Below are positions 19,012 through 27,775 of a DNA stretch of 64,000 nucleotides, one piece after another. The stretch is from Aurantiochytrium sp. KH105 (lineage: Eukaryota > Sar > Bigyra > Thraustochytrida > Thraustochytriidae). The notes beneath the pieces were generated by a model, which was given only the letters and a program-made list of their open reading frames with translations, was not told where the DNA came from and searched no databases. Within the stretch, counting starts at the first letter, position 1, and each line of letters begins with the position of its first letter. Made by a program: the position numbers and the translations under genes. The stretch is taken from the NCBI GenBank assembly GCA_003116975.1, contig BGKB01000019.1:186001-250000 (forward strand), given 5' to 3'.

Positions 19012-19914
19012 ATGGAAAACCAACAAGTAGGCGTGTATGCTCGTCTGCGCGTACATCGCAAGATCTCGCGCGGTCCATGCAGTAGAGTATATGTTGGTGA
19101 GATCTGTGTCACAGGAGAACTTGTTGCTCTCAAAGCGTATGAAGGATCTGCGCGAGGAAAGCGAGAGCGTGAGCAGGAACTTGAGGTCCTCCGCATCATC
19201 GAGGAGAAGAAGTGTCCGTTCGTGGTGCGCCCAAAGCTCTATGTCCAGCAACCTTTCATTGGGGTCGAATTCTGTGCCCGTGGGGACCTAGTCGCTTTGA
19301 TGGAGCACGGCTCGCCATCACTCCAACAGATTCGCGGCATTGCGAAAGAAATAACCGGAGGCATTCGTTTTCTTCATGAAAATCTAATCATTCATGGTGA
19401 CATCAAGCCTGAGAACATTGGCATTGCGGAAGACGGGCACATTCGCATTTTCGATTTTGGTCTCGCGACAATTGTCCAGGCCGATGAAGCTGGCAGGCTT
19501 TGCAAGATTGTCCGCCCATATGGTACGACTGCATACTCGAGCCCGGAAAAGCTGCAAGGCAAGCCGCACGGTTTCGAAGTTGACTGGTGGGGGTTTGCCG
19601 TCGTGCTCTTCGAGCTCGCTCACGGCGAGTTGCCCTGGCTGGGGTCCACCCCGGAAGAAACCTGCAGCTTGATTTGCGAGGCTCCTCTCTGCATCCCTGG
19701 GGACGAAGAGAAGGTGGCTGAGAATGAAGAGCTCGACAACAAAGTAGAGGCCTGCAATGACCTCCTTCACGAGATGCTTGCTTTCAAAGATCCCGAGGAG
19801 CGGCTTGGATATCACGAGGGCTGGCGCGAAGTCTCGGCGCACCCATTCCTCCTCGACGAAGATCTTCAGAAAAATTCTCGTAAGCCAACGAAGCCCGCGC
19901 AAGGCTTCTCATAA
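19012..19914 (+). CDS. Compact non-RD protein kinase, HGD type
   Basis: 300 residues from the ATG at 19012; almost the whole protein is kinase domain. Glycine loop ISRGPCSRVYVGEI (one of three glycines kept), ATP lysine K41 (VALK), helix-C E56, catalytic H128-G129-D130, KPENIGIAEDGHIRI, metal D148 in DFG, then TTAYSSPEKLQGKPHGFEVDWWGFAV. The C-lobe ends ERLGYHEGWREVSAHPFL. It is a more distant relative of the two HED kinases on the other strand (shared PFIGVEFCARGDL and HGFEVDWW) and diverges from them. The C-terminal tail is Lys/Pro-rich. Probably catalytically competent; role unknown. Confidence 0.87.
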   Translation: MENQQVGVYARLRVHRKISRGPCSRVYVGEICVTGELVALKAYEGSARGKREREQELEVLRIIEEKKCPFVVRPKLYVQQPFIGVEFCARGDLVALMEHGSPSLQQIRGIAKEITGGIRFLHENLIIHGDIKPENIGIAEDGHIRIFDFGLATIVQADEAGRLCKIVRPYGTTAYSSPEKLQGKPHGFEVDWWGFAVVLFELAHGELPWLGSTPEETCSLICEAPLCIPGDEEKVAENEELDNKVEACNDLLHEMLAFKDPEERLGYHEGWREVSAHPFLLDEDLQKNSRKPTKPAQGFS

Positions 19915-20166
19915 TAGAATTTACGCTATAAAATTTGGAAGCTCATTTGTTTCCGTAACCTAAAGGAAAAGACTAGCAATCACACATAATCGAGCGATGT
20001 GCTCCTGCAGTCCTCGAGAGACGCGGCTCTTGCGATCGAGGACGTTTCCTCTTCGGGTGTATTTGGGGTGCTTGCGCGTTGGTCTGACTCGACTCAGTAT
20101 CTAGTATTTCTACGTTTGTCACATACACCACCGAAGTTGCTTGCGGCAGCAAACCGGCAGTCGCTG

Positions 20167-21813
20167 CTATTTCCTCGCGGTGAAGATCAATCGAGATGCC
20201 CTTGCTAGGTGTTCTCGTTTCTGAGGGAGTCTCCTTGAGTGCCCTGGAAGCATCTTTGGCAGGGCCAGACTGCTCCGACTCTTCTGCATCGCTGCCTTTT
20301 CCGGGAGCTCGTAGCTCAGCAAGAATTGCAAAATTGCAAAGATCGAGAGGGCTGCCCCGAGGCACCCGCGCGCAATGACGACACTCTGAAGAGTTTTCTC
20401 GCTTCTACTTTCCGAAACGAGTGAATGCGTTAGTCCGCATAGGCCGAGAAGCAGCAAAAGGATAAGCATGAGCTGCGCAAAGTGCTGATTGGAGACGACT
20501 CCACCTGTTCTCGAGTCATCATAGGGCTTGACCACCTGCACCACGGAGAGAAAGAACGAGACAAAGGCCACAAAGCAAACCACTGCAATGGCCGCATGCG
20601 TTTGGGTCATTAGCACAAAGCCTGACGTGAGCAAAAATCGCCTCGCGAGCTCAATACTCTCATAGAAGCCAACGCGTTCTTTGTATGGAGTCCAAAAAAA
20701 GTTTGAGGCACTCTTCCAGACGGGTCCGAGCGATTTTTGCTTGAACCAAAGACCAAAGAACAAGAGAGCTGTGCCGATCGGGTAGACAGCAATCATGATG
20801 CCCGCATAGGCGCGAAAAATGGCGCTTTCGGTCGATGCAAAGTCGATTTTGTGGTCAGCTTGCAGCGTTTCAAAGGGATCGGTATCGCCTTCAAAGCGCT
20901 CGAAGGGCTCCTTCAAAAAGGCGCGTAAAATTTGCGCCGACACGCTCGAGTAGACGACAAAGAGCAATTCGAGCCCAAGCCAAATGGCCCATCCGAGCGC
21001 AGCGTCGTAATTGCCCCGCCAACGGAAGCACAATGCGGTGAGGCCCATGAGAGCAAGAACGGCGAGAGGCCAAAGAGTAACAGCCAGGAGCGAGCTGTAA
21101 AAGTTCACTTCCACGCTCGCACACCCAATTCTAAAGAACGTTATCAGGCCGCCCAGGTTCCCCGAGGTGATAAAAGTTAACGCCGCACCATCTATCCCGC
21201 TCGACGTAAACAGGGCGTCAGTCGAGACTGGGAGAACTACTATCTCTTCCCCAGCTATCCGAGTAAATCAGGTCCAAGAGTCCGTCCCCATCGAGATCGC
21301 CGAGGTCAAAACATATATCTAAAGCGTCCAGATAGCTCAGCTTTACATTTGCGAAAGGGTGGGTGATCGTACTTTTCGAATTTTTGGTGAGTACTTCAAA
21401 GGCTGGTGCAGTCTTGCTTTCAATGTTGTGCAGGTAGGCAATGCCAAATTTGGACAGAACTATGTCAGCAAGTAGGAATGCGTCGAGGAGGCCATCGCCG
21501 TCAAGGTCGGCGAACCGCAGGAACGACTTCCTGAAATTCTGGTTACCGAAAACAGTATTGGCAATGAATGCGGCTGCCATTTGCGAAAAAGAAGGGAGCT
21601 CCTCGCTGGCATTTCTGCACGCCCCAAAGCCCGGTCTGTCTGGCCATTCGCACTGGCGAAGCCTGAGAAGCAGGACACACGTGCGGCGCTGTCTTCTCCC
21701 TCTCCAGGCCAGCGTCCTTGCAGCTCGCAAACGCGACTCGCATCCGAAGCGGGACCAGCAAGCTGCGCCCGCGCGCTGCGCCTGGCCACAAGCGCCACGA
21801 CCAGGATAGCCAT
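20167..21813 (-). CDS. Secreted FG-GAP-repeat, multi-pass membrane receptor-like protein (coding signal changes frame)
   Basis: Reading the minus strand from the ATG at 21813 gives a signal peptide (MAILVVALVARRSARAQ). The coding signal then shifts to a second frame carrying two FG-GAP calcium motifs (ADLDGDGLLDAF, GDLDGDGLLDLIYSD, about 21520-21250). It returns to the first frame at about 21230-21290 for a membrane part with roughly seven hydrophobic segments (e.g. LAVTLWPLAVLALMGLTALC, LMLILLLLLGLCGLTH). The membrane part resembles the C-terminal channel-like module of large stramenopile surface proteins, including KERVGFYESIELARRFLLTSGF. After the last segment the second frame again looks coding and runs to 19973 (acidic, Ser/Thr-rich tail). 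Short introns or sequence errors could explain the changes. Function unknown; an extracellular sensor is inferred. Confidence 0.6.
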
Positions 21814-22938
21814 CCACTTGAACGCCAGTGGCTCCGTGGTCGCGGCCGCCCTCCCTTTCTGGCCCCGACTTGCGACTTTGCTGGCGCCGGTCACTGACCA
21901 ACGCGAGGCATGGGCGGCGGCGAAGGAGGCGAGCAGAGCCGGCTAGCTTCGAGAGACGGGAGACGAGCATCCGCGACGGCAGGCATGGTCGCCGGGGGCC
22001 TCGAAGACGAGCTCCGGGCAGGGGACCACGGTGCTGCTGTCGGTGTTGCGCGTCGTTGCTGTCGAGGATGGTGATGTCTTCGCCGTCGCGGCATCGTGTT
22101 TGAATCTTGTCACATCTCAGTTCCTGCTCTGCTTTGTTCTGCTCTGTTCTGCGCGCGCAGGCAAGAGCACGGGCGCGAGCACGCGCGCGGCGCGGCTGCG
22201 AGGCGCTTGCCTGTGCCTGCCTGCCTGTCTGCCTGTCTGCTCTTCGCTCTATCTCCTTCCAGCCTTTACCACTCATCATCCATCCCCCCACCATCTTCTC
22301 CTCGCCAAAGTAAGCACGCAGGAAGGCAACGCAGGCAAGCAAGCACGCACGCACGCAAACCTTGCGCGCTGCTCCTCCCTCGAAGCCCTCGGCCCTCCTC
22401 CCTCCCTCCCACGCGGGTCGTCATCGCGCCGCCCGCGCTGGCGTCGAGGCTGCGCCAGTCGGACCTGTTCCGCCGCGCCAAGATCGCTCCGAGGCGTCCC
22501 TGTCTTCGTCCCAGGCGCTCATCCCTCTGTCATCGTCACTCGCGATGCCCTTCTCCTCCTCCTCCTCCTTCTTCTACAGCAGCAGCTGCAGCAGCAGCAG
22601 CAGCAGCATCTTCTCCAGCATGCTGCAGCTGCTCCGTCACAAGCTCGGCGCGCGTGGCGCGGATACCGCGCGTTCGGGTCGCAGACGACGCTGCCGCCGC
22701 AGCCAGCTCCCGGGGGCCCGTCCGCGGCGCGGTTTGGGACAATCGCCCTCGCGCTATTTGCCTTCACCGCGCTGCTCGCTCGCCTTGTCTGCATTGCTGC
22801 TGATGCTAGCCCGGCCTCGCAGTGTCGCTGGTCCGGGCCCGAGCGCCTCGCCCTCTTCGACTGCGACCGCCGTCGACCTCTCCAGGGCCACGAGGTCGCA
22901 CCGACCGACAACTTGCACTGCACTGGGATCATCGCAAG

Positions 22939-22980
22939 GCTCTGCTCTGCTCTGCTCTGCTCTGCTCTGCTCTGCTCTGC
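22939..22980. repeat. (CTCTG)n pentanucleotide repeat
   Basis: Eight to nine perfect CTCTG units, read as Leu-Cys-Ser-Ala or Ala-Glu-Gln-Ser-Arg depending on frame. Confidence 0.92.
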
Positions 22981-23127
22981 ACTGTATACGCGTCGACCGG
23001 ATGCCCGACGGCCATCGATCGTCAGAGAGGCCTCGCGGATCCGGTGATGATGATGCCAGCAAACCGGCGACCGTGACGACAACGAAGGCCCTGCTGCACA
23101 AGCTCGCATAATCATCACTATCATTAT

Positions 23128-23158
<31 letters not shown>
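23128..23158. repeat. (CAG)n microsatellite
   Basis: About ten CAG units, preceded by an ATCATT-rich patch. A shorter CTG tract of about seven units follows at 23353-23373 on the same strand. Confidence 0.9.
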
Positions 23159-23159
<1 letters not shown>

Positions 23160-23538
23160 CACGGTCCAAGATGCTCCGTCCGACAGAGCCGGGCTGGGAC
23201 GCGCGTCCCGGGATCCCAGCTATGCGCGCGAACTACACTGCAGTCGCAGGCTAGCGGTACTAGCTGCTGCTGCTGTAACTGGCGGTGGTGCCGGACCTGC
23301 ACCCGCCGGATAGCGAATCCAAGATCTTGCAGATCCGGCTGATCCCGCTGCACTGCTGCTGCTGCTGCTGCTGGCCACACCGCTGCCGCTGGCGATACGG
23401 TGCGAGCTTGTTTTGCTTGTTGGGCGAGAGCGTTTCCGAGGCAAACCCGAAAGTCCAAGTCGCTGGTGGTGTTGGCTAGCTAGCACAAGAGCACAAGAGG
23501 AAAGAGGGAAAGAAGACCGAGAAAGAGGAGAAAGAAAA

Positions 23539-24426
23539 ATGAGCTCGTTGGACAAGGCGCTCGAATACTACGTCGCGAACCCGTGGCTGTGCTGGGGAGT
23601 GGTGCCCTTTGTGGCGATTAACATCGGGCAGTGGACGCCGATCCTGACGCTCGATTGGGCCATCAACAAGTCGTGGGCGGCCCCGTACCTTATCGAGTAT
23701 GGCGGCGCCAGCCGCAAACCAAGGCTCGAACTCCTCGAAAAGGTCCGCGAGAAGATTTCGCTGTCGCGGCAGTACAAAGAAGCGCTGTGGAATTCGTTTG
23801 GCCCGAGCGCGATCATCAATGCTATTTTGGGGATCTGGTTCCTGCCCTTTCTCATGGGAAAACCGACCAAGCCGTGTCCTACGCTGACCGAGTTCGTGGT
23901 AAGCATGGTCCTCATGGAATACATTGACGACTTTGCCCTCTATTGCTTCCACTCACTCGAGCACTACAAGTTCTGGCACTGGCATCAATATCACCACTCA
24001 TTCACGACACCTTCTGCCGTGAGCACGATCGTGATTGGCGAGATCGACATTGCCATCCAGGGATTCATCCCCATCCTCATTGCCTGCATGTCTGTGCGCG
24101 CGCATCCCATTCTCTACGCGGCGCACGGCTTTATGCGCGCGCTCGAATCTGCGGTGAACCACGCTGGTCTTGACTCGCCCATCATTCGTGCCTTCTTGCT
24201 CAAGACTTATCTTCCCTTCGGAACGTCCCCTGCATTCCATGATTGCCACCACCGGTACAGTAACTACGGCAAGGGCGCCAAGAATCTTGGTGAGCAGTTC
24301 TGGATTTGGGACTGGATGTTCGGTACCCTGGCCACGGCCAACATTGGATCTACTGCGCAGGAAAAGAACCAGGCCGTGGAAGCGCAGCAGGTGCAGACCG
24401 CCCAGGATACTGTCAAGGCGGAGTGA
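23539..24426 (+). CDS. Sterol desaturase / fatty-acid hydroxylase superfamily enzyme
   Basis: 295 residues. An integral membrane di-iron oxygenase of the ERG25/cholesterol-25-hydroxylase type, expected in the ER. The histidine clusters that bind the two irons are all present: HSLEH (H-x3-H), HQYHH (H-x2-HH) and HDCHH (H-x2-HH), plus NHAGLD, which corresponds to NHSGYD of C4-methylsterol oxidases. The ending FWIWDWMFGT matches the family. Four hydrophobic segments flank the clusters. The ATG at 23539 follows a purine-rich leader; the frame is open upstream, but the sequence there is not family-like. The Gln/Ala-rich tail is unconserved. The exact substrate (sterol or fatty acyl) cannot be told. 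Confidence 0.9.
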   Translation: MSSLDKALEYYVANPWLCWGVVPFVAINIGQWTPILTLDWAINKSWAAPYLIEYGGASRKPRLELLEKVREKISLSRQYKEALWNSFGPSAIINAILGIWFLPFLMGKPTKPCPTLTEFVVSMVLMEYIDDFALYCFHSLEHYKFWHWHQYHHSFTTPSAVSTIVIGEIDIAIQGFIPILIACMSVRAHPILYAAHGFMRALESAVNHAGLDSPIIRAFLLKTYLPFGTSPAFHDCHHRYSNYGKGAKNLGEQFWIWDWMFGTLATANIGSTAQEKNQAVEAQQVQTAQDTVKAE

Positions 24427-24705
24427 TTGCTTGCTTGCTTGTTTGGTCTTAAAAGCAGCCCGTAAAGGCGACCAGCCAGTCCACGGCTCTTCTTTCGTCG
24501 AGCACAAGCCGCCGTCCTGTTCGCGAGCCCTTTCTGTTCGCTCATCATAACTATTTACTCTCTGCGAAATTAAAAAAGACACAATGCATTTTCTCCTGTC
24601 CTCCACCAACACACTCATTTTCTGCAAAACACCCATCAACAACACATTCATTCTCCACAAGGGTCTCCCCCCCCAAAAAAAGGGGACCATGTGGTGCACA
24701 CGCCA

Positions 24706-25575
24706 CTATAGCGGATCGGTTGTGCGAGCAGCTGTTGCTGTTGCTGTTGTGGCTGCAGCAGCGCCTGCTCTTGGTGTTCCTTGAAAGCATTGCCAGTACG
24801 CATTGTCTGCGCATGTTCGGTCACCAACGCCTGAGGGACGGTGTACATGCGATCCATAAGGGTTTACCTCTGGAACCCAGCACCAACGCATCGCGTGACC
24901 TTCGAGGGCCTCCTCGATACTGTCGTGATCGTCGTCAGCCTCCCACTTATTGTACGAAGTGACAATGGTCGGCAAGCCACGAGAACACAACGTTCGAAGA
25001 GTCACAGCCCAAGAGTCATAGCCCCAGATTCCGGCGTTGAAAAGCACCGCCAGTGCCGCCTGCTGCACTTGGGCATGTTTATTATCATCAAATCGGTCCA
25101 ACATTTCCTCATAAGTGCCTGTAATCATTCGAACGCGTATGCTTATTGCGCCTTGGGATTCGATGGTCCGTCCATCAAGCGCAAGCGGCACGTTGGGGCC
25201 CACCAAGACGATCTCAAGATGATGAACGCCGCGATGGCGGTGCAGCCAGCTGGCGAGCTCGATGAAGACCTGTGTTGCCCTTTCGTTGGCTTCAACGAAA
25301 TCAGCACCGACAACATGGATGCAAAACGATTTTTGTCCTTTACCACCCCATTGTCCGTCAAAGTCCAGGACCGCCCGCGATATGCCAAGTGCCGTCGTAA
25401 GCGCACGCGAGCGAGCAGCTGTGCTTTCTGGCGCCTCGTTTGCTGGCCAGCCGTCCAGCAAGTCCTCACCTCGCGGCAGCCTTGACGAGCTTTCACTGCC
25501 GGAACTCTTTTCCACGCTGCCAGCGCAAGTGACAGTGCCCATCTCGCCGCCCGCTCCGTTTCCCGCTGCCTCCAT
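24706..25575 (-). CDS. MSS51 C-terminal-domain protein (no MYND finger)
   Basis: 289 residues from the ATG at 25575. Residues about 85-250 match the C-terminal domain shared by yeast MSS51 (a translational activator/assembly factor for cytochrome oxidase subunit 1) and the animal zinc-finger MYND 17/15 proteins. Seen here are HHLEIVLVGPNVPL, an Ile-rich strand, VLFNAGIWGYDSWAVTLRTL and LPTIVTSYNKWEADDDHDS. The MYND zinc finger usually preceding this domain is absent; instead there are 60 Ser/Glu-rich residues. The C-terminus is Ala/Thr-rich and repeat-encoded. Function by analogy only; it could act outside mitochondria. Confidence 0.75.
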   Translation of the reverse strand: MEAAGNGAGGEMGTVTCAGSVEKSSGSESSSRLPRGEDLLDGWPANEAPESTAARSRALTTALGISRAVLDFDGQWGGKGQKSFCIHVVGADFVEANERATQVFIELASWLHRHRGVHHLEIVLVGPNVPLALDGRTIESQGAISIRVRMITGTYEEMLDRFDDNKHAQVQQAALAVLFNAGIWGYDSWAVTLRTLCSRGLPTIVTSYNKWEADDDHDSIEEALEGHAMRWCWVPEVNPYGSHVHRPSGVGDRTCADNAYWQCFQGTPRAGAAAATTATATAARTTDPL

Positions 25576-26017
25576 GCTTTGCGTCAAGGCCGATCGATGC
25601 CTCGATCGAGGCCTCGAGGGTCTATGGTGGTTTGCTTGTTTGCTTGTTCAGTCTCGGGCGGGCGACTGGGTCTCAGGTCGCCCAGCAAAGGGATAGATAG
25701 GCTGAGCAGCAGATCTCCAACGCGCGAAGAAGGGGCTCGCTTGAGCTTGGTTCACGAGAAAGGCGGGCGTCCGGGCGCTTGGGGCAGGACCCGCGGCTCG
25801 CGTCGCACGTCGCGCGTCGCGCTCGCACGGAAAGCGGCCTGAGTTTGGGGACGCCATCGCGCAGGGCTCGGGTCAGGTCGGTCGGCGTCGGACGACTTTT
25901 GCTCTATCTTTCTCGCGTACCTCGCGCGCGGCGAGCGCGAGGACCAGGAGACTGACGGTTGCTGCAGCAGGGCAGGTCGGGAGGCAAAAGGGCAAACGGG
26001 AGGAGCGTGTCGTCGAG
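25576..26017. promoter_or_regulatory. Shared divergent promoter region
   Basis: 442 bases between the MSS51-like gene (minus) and the RING-H2 gene (plus). GC-rich with CGCG clusters at 25800-25945; no gene or long repeat seen. Confidence 0.5.
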
Positions 26018-27169
26018 ATGAACTTCAACTTTAACTTTATCGTTGGCGGAAATCAGCTCCCCCTCGGGTTCGCGCGGGACGGTGGCGCGTCCGCGAGGTT
26101 CAGTCGTCGCGTTTCGTCGCACAATGCCGGACCTCGACGATTTCGCAGGGCGGGTCTTGGACCTGAGGCGCTGCGCTTGATTCTTGCGGCTGATTATGAT
26201 CTCGAGGACATGTCAGACCTCATTGTAAATCAGTTGCACGATACGTACATGGAGGCGGAAGCGGAACCTCGGCCAGTCTCGGTGCGAGCGCTGCGAGCAC
26301 TGGAGCGCAAACGCGCGTGCGACCAACAAAATCAGGATTCCACATGCTCGATCTGCCTCGAGACATATGCAAAGCGAGATTGCTGCATCCAACTGCCGTG
26401 CGGGCACGCCTTTCACGCCAAGTGCGTCGAGCGCTGGTTTCGGGCCCAACATACGTGCCCAACGTGCCGGCACGCACTTCCAGAGCAAACAAAAGAAGAA
26501 GAAATTGAGCTTGCGCGCGAGGCCAATCGCACAATGGTATGCGAAGCCCTTTCCCAAGACGGAGCTGCCGCAGCTGTGTCTGCGTGCTGTCCTGGTGATC
26601 CTTGTGCGATATTCGACATGGTCGACGTCTCGTTGGCTTCTGCAAAGTTAGATTGCAGCCCTGCGCGTCCAAGACGGCGTCAACGACCTAGCCGCCACAT
26701 TTCTATACTGAATTTCGGCTTGGACAGCACAAACAGCGCAAACAGTGCAAGTGATGACAGCACAACCAGCAACCTTTTGGATCTCGCGAGCTCCGATGGA
26801 CTGGGCGAGAGCGACGAGGAGCTTTTTCACGGCTCCGGCGACGACGACTTCTACTTTGAGGCGGGCGCACATCCTGATGCGCTTTATGCCCACTCGACGG
26901 GGAGCGAGGATGACATCTTGCTCGAGGAACTCTTACGGCATTTGGCTGGCACGGAGACTCGGTCAAGCCTCGAAGTAAGGCAAGGCCATCCAAGCTTTCA
27001 ACGCGGATCGCCTGTGATGCTGCTCCCAAATGGGCAGCATGTTGATGCAGTTGACGAGACAACCTTGCGTGCTGCACTTGACGAGATTGGCGTCGAGCAC
27101 GACGAGTTTGACGACGTCGATGACTTGCGTATGATGGTGTCTATCATCTTGCACGAAAGTTCCGAATAG
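26018..27169 (+). CDS. RING-H2 finger protein, probable E3 ubiquitin ligase
   Basis: 383 residues, soluble. The RING-H2 finger at residues 110-152 has the full C3H2C3 set: CSIC, CGHAFH, C in AKCVERW, CPTC. The W after the fifth ligand region is the usual E2-contact residue. The rest is acidic and Ser/Asp-rich without recognised domains, apart from a conserved-looking N-terminal NFNFNFIVGG and C-terminal DVDDLRMMVSIILHE. No membrane segment is seen. It probably ubiquitinates unknown partners. The ATG sits right after the GC-rich promoter. Confidence 0.88.
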   Translation: MNFNFNFIVGGNQLPLGFARDGGASARFSRRVSSHNAGPRRFRRAGLGPEALRLILAADYDLEDMSDLIVNQLHDTYMEAEAEPRPVSVRALRALERKRACDQQNQDSTCSICLETYAKRDCCIQLPCGHAFHAKCVERWFRAQHTCPTCRHALPEQTKEEEIELAREANRTMVCEALSQDGAAAAVSACCPGDPCAIFDMVDVSLASAKLDCSPARPRRRQRPSRHISILNFGLDSTNSANSASDDSTTSNLLDLASSDGLGESDEELFHGSGDDDFYFEAGAHPDALYAHSTGSEDDILLEELLRHLAGTETRSSLEVRQGHPSFQRGSPVMLLPNGQHVDAVDETTLRAALDEIGVEHDEFDDVDDLRMMVSIILHESSE

Positions 27170-27775
27170 GTATATTGCCTACGCATGCCCATTGATGGGC
27201 GAGATATTGTCAGGCCACCTGTACAAATTAAAATTTTTGGCCTCTTTTGCTTTAATCATCTTGCGCACAAGACGCCCGAGTACAGTGGACGACGGCATTC
27301 CTTGTGTCTGCCGTCAAATCACGATGTAAATTTATCATATTTCTTCTACTTTCTCAAGACGTCAAGGTCAATGAGAAAACTGCATGAGGGTGACGTTGGT
27401 CATTCCAATTGACTTCAAGAAAAGAATTACATGGTTTTCACGTCCTGAGCTTGCATGTAGACTCTTCGACGCGTCACGATGGTATTTCGGTTTTGCAAGC
27501 TCGAGCTATACGGCTTCGAGTCTGCGTCAATCCTTTGAAAGGCTCCGCAATGTGCATTCGGAATTGTTGCACCAGTGACAAAGATTGACAGTAAAAAGAC
27601 GACGACGAAGAAGAAGAGAGCGCCAGAGGTAGTCGTCGTGGAATACCTTTTAGAGATCAACGTCTGTGCCATACTCGCCAGAGGTGGTCTTCGTATACGA
27701 TTCAGAGATCAACGTCTGTGGTATGTCATGGTATAGCAAAGTCAAAAGAAGGGAGTGATAGTGGAGAATTTTTTT
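27170..27775. other. Convergent spacer with 55-base tandem repeat
   Basis: AT-richer 606 bases between the 3' ends of the RING gene and the ligand-gated channel gene. It holds the duplication at 27621-27727; no gene seen. Confidence 0.55.
27621..27727. repeat. Two-copy tandem repeat, 55-base unit
   Basis: Copy 1 at 27621-27675 and copy 2 at 27676-27727 both contain CGCCAGAGGT, a divergent middle, then AGAGATCAACGTCTGTG. Roughly 80% alike by eye. Confidence 0.8.

Larger units (their letters stand above)
21814..23538. other. GC-rich upstream region with many simple repeats
   Basis: Lies between the divergent FG-GAP gene and the sterol-desaturase-like gene. It contains CCT/CTT runs at 22553-22575, CAG runs at 22574-22606, a CTCTG array and two more CAG/CTG tracts. 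Many open frames here simply follow the repeats. No domain was recognised in any frame. Confidence 0.55.

Noticed and set aside
22031-23169. Long frames with poly-Leu, poly-Cys or Ala-Glu-Gln-Ser-Arg runs
   Set aside because: They follow CAG, CCT and CTCTG repeats. A frame starting with poly-Leu imitates a signal peptide. No domain was found.
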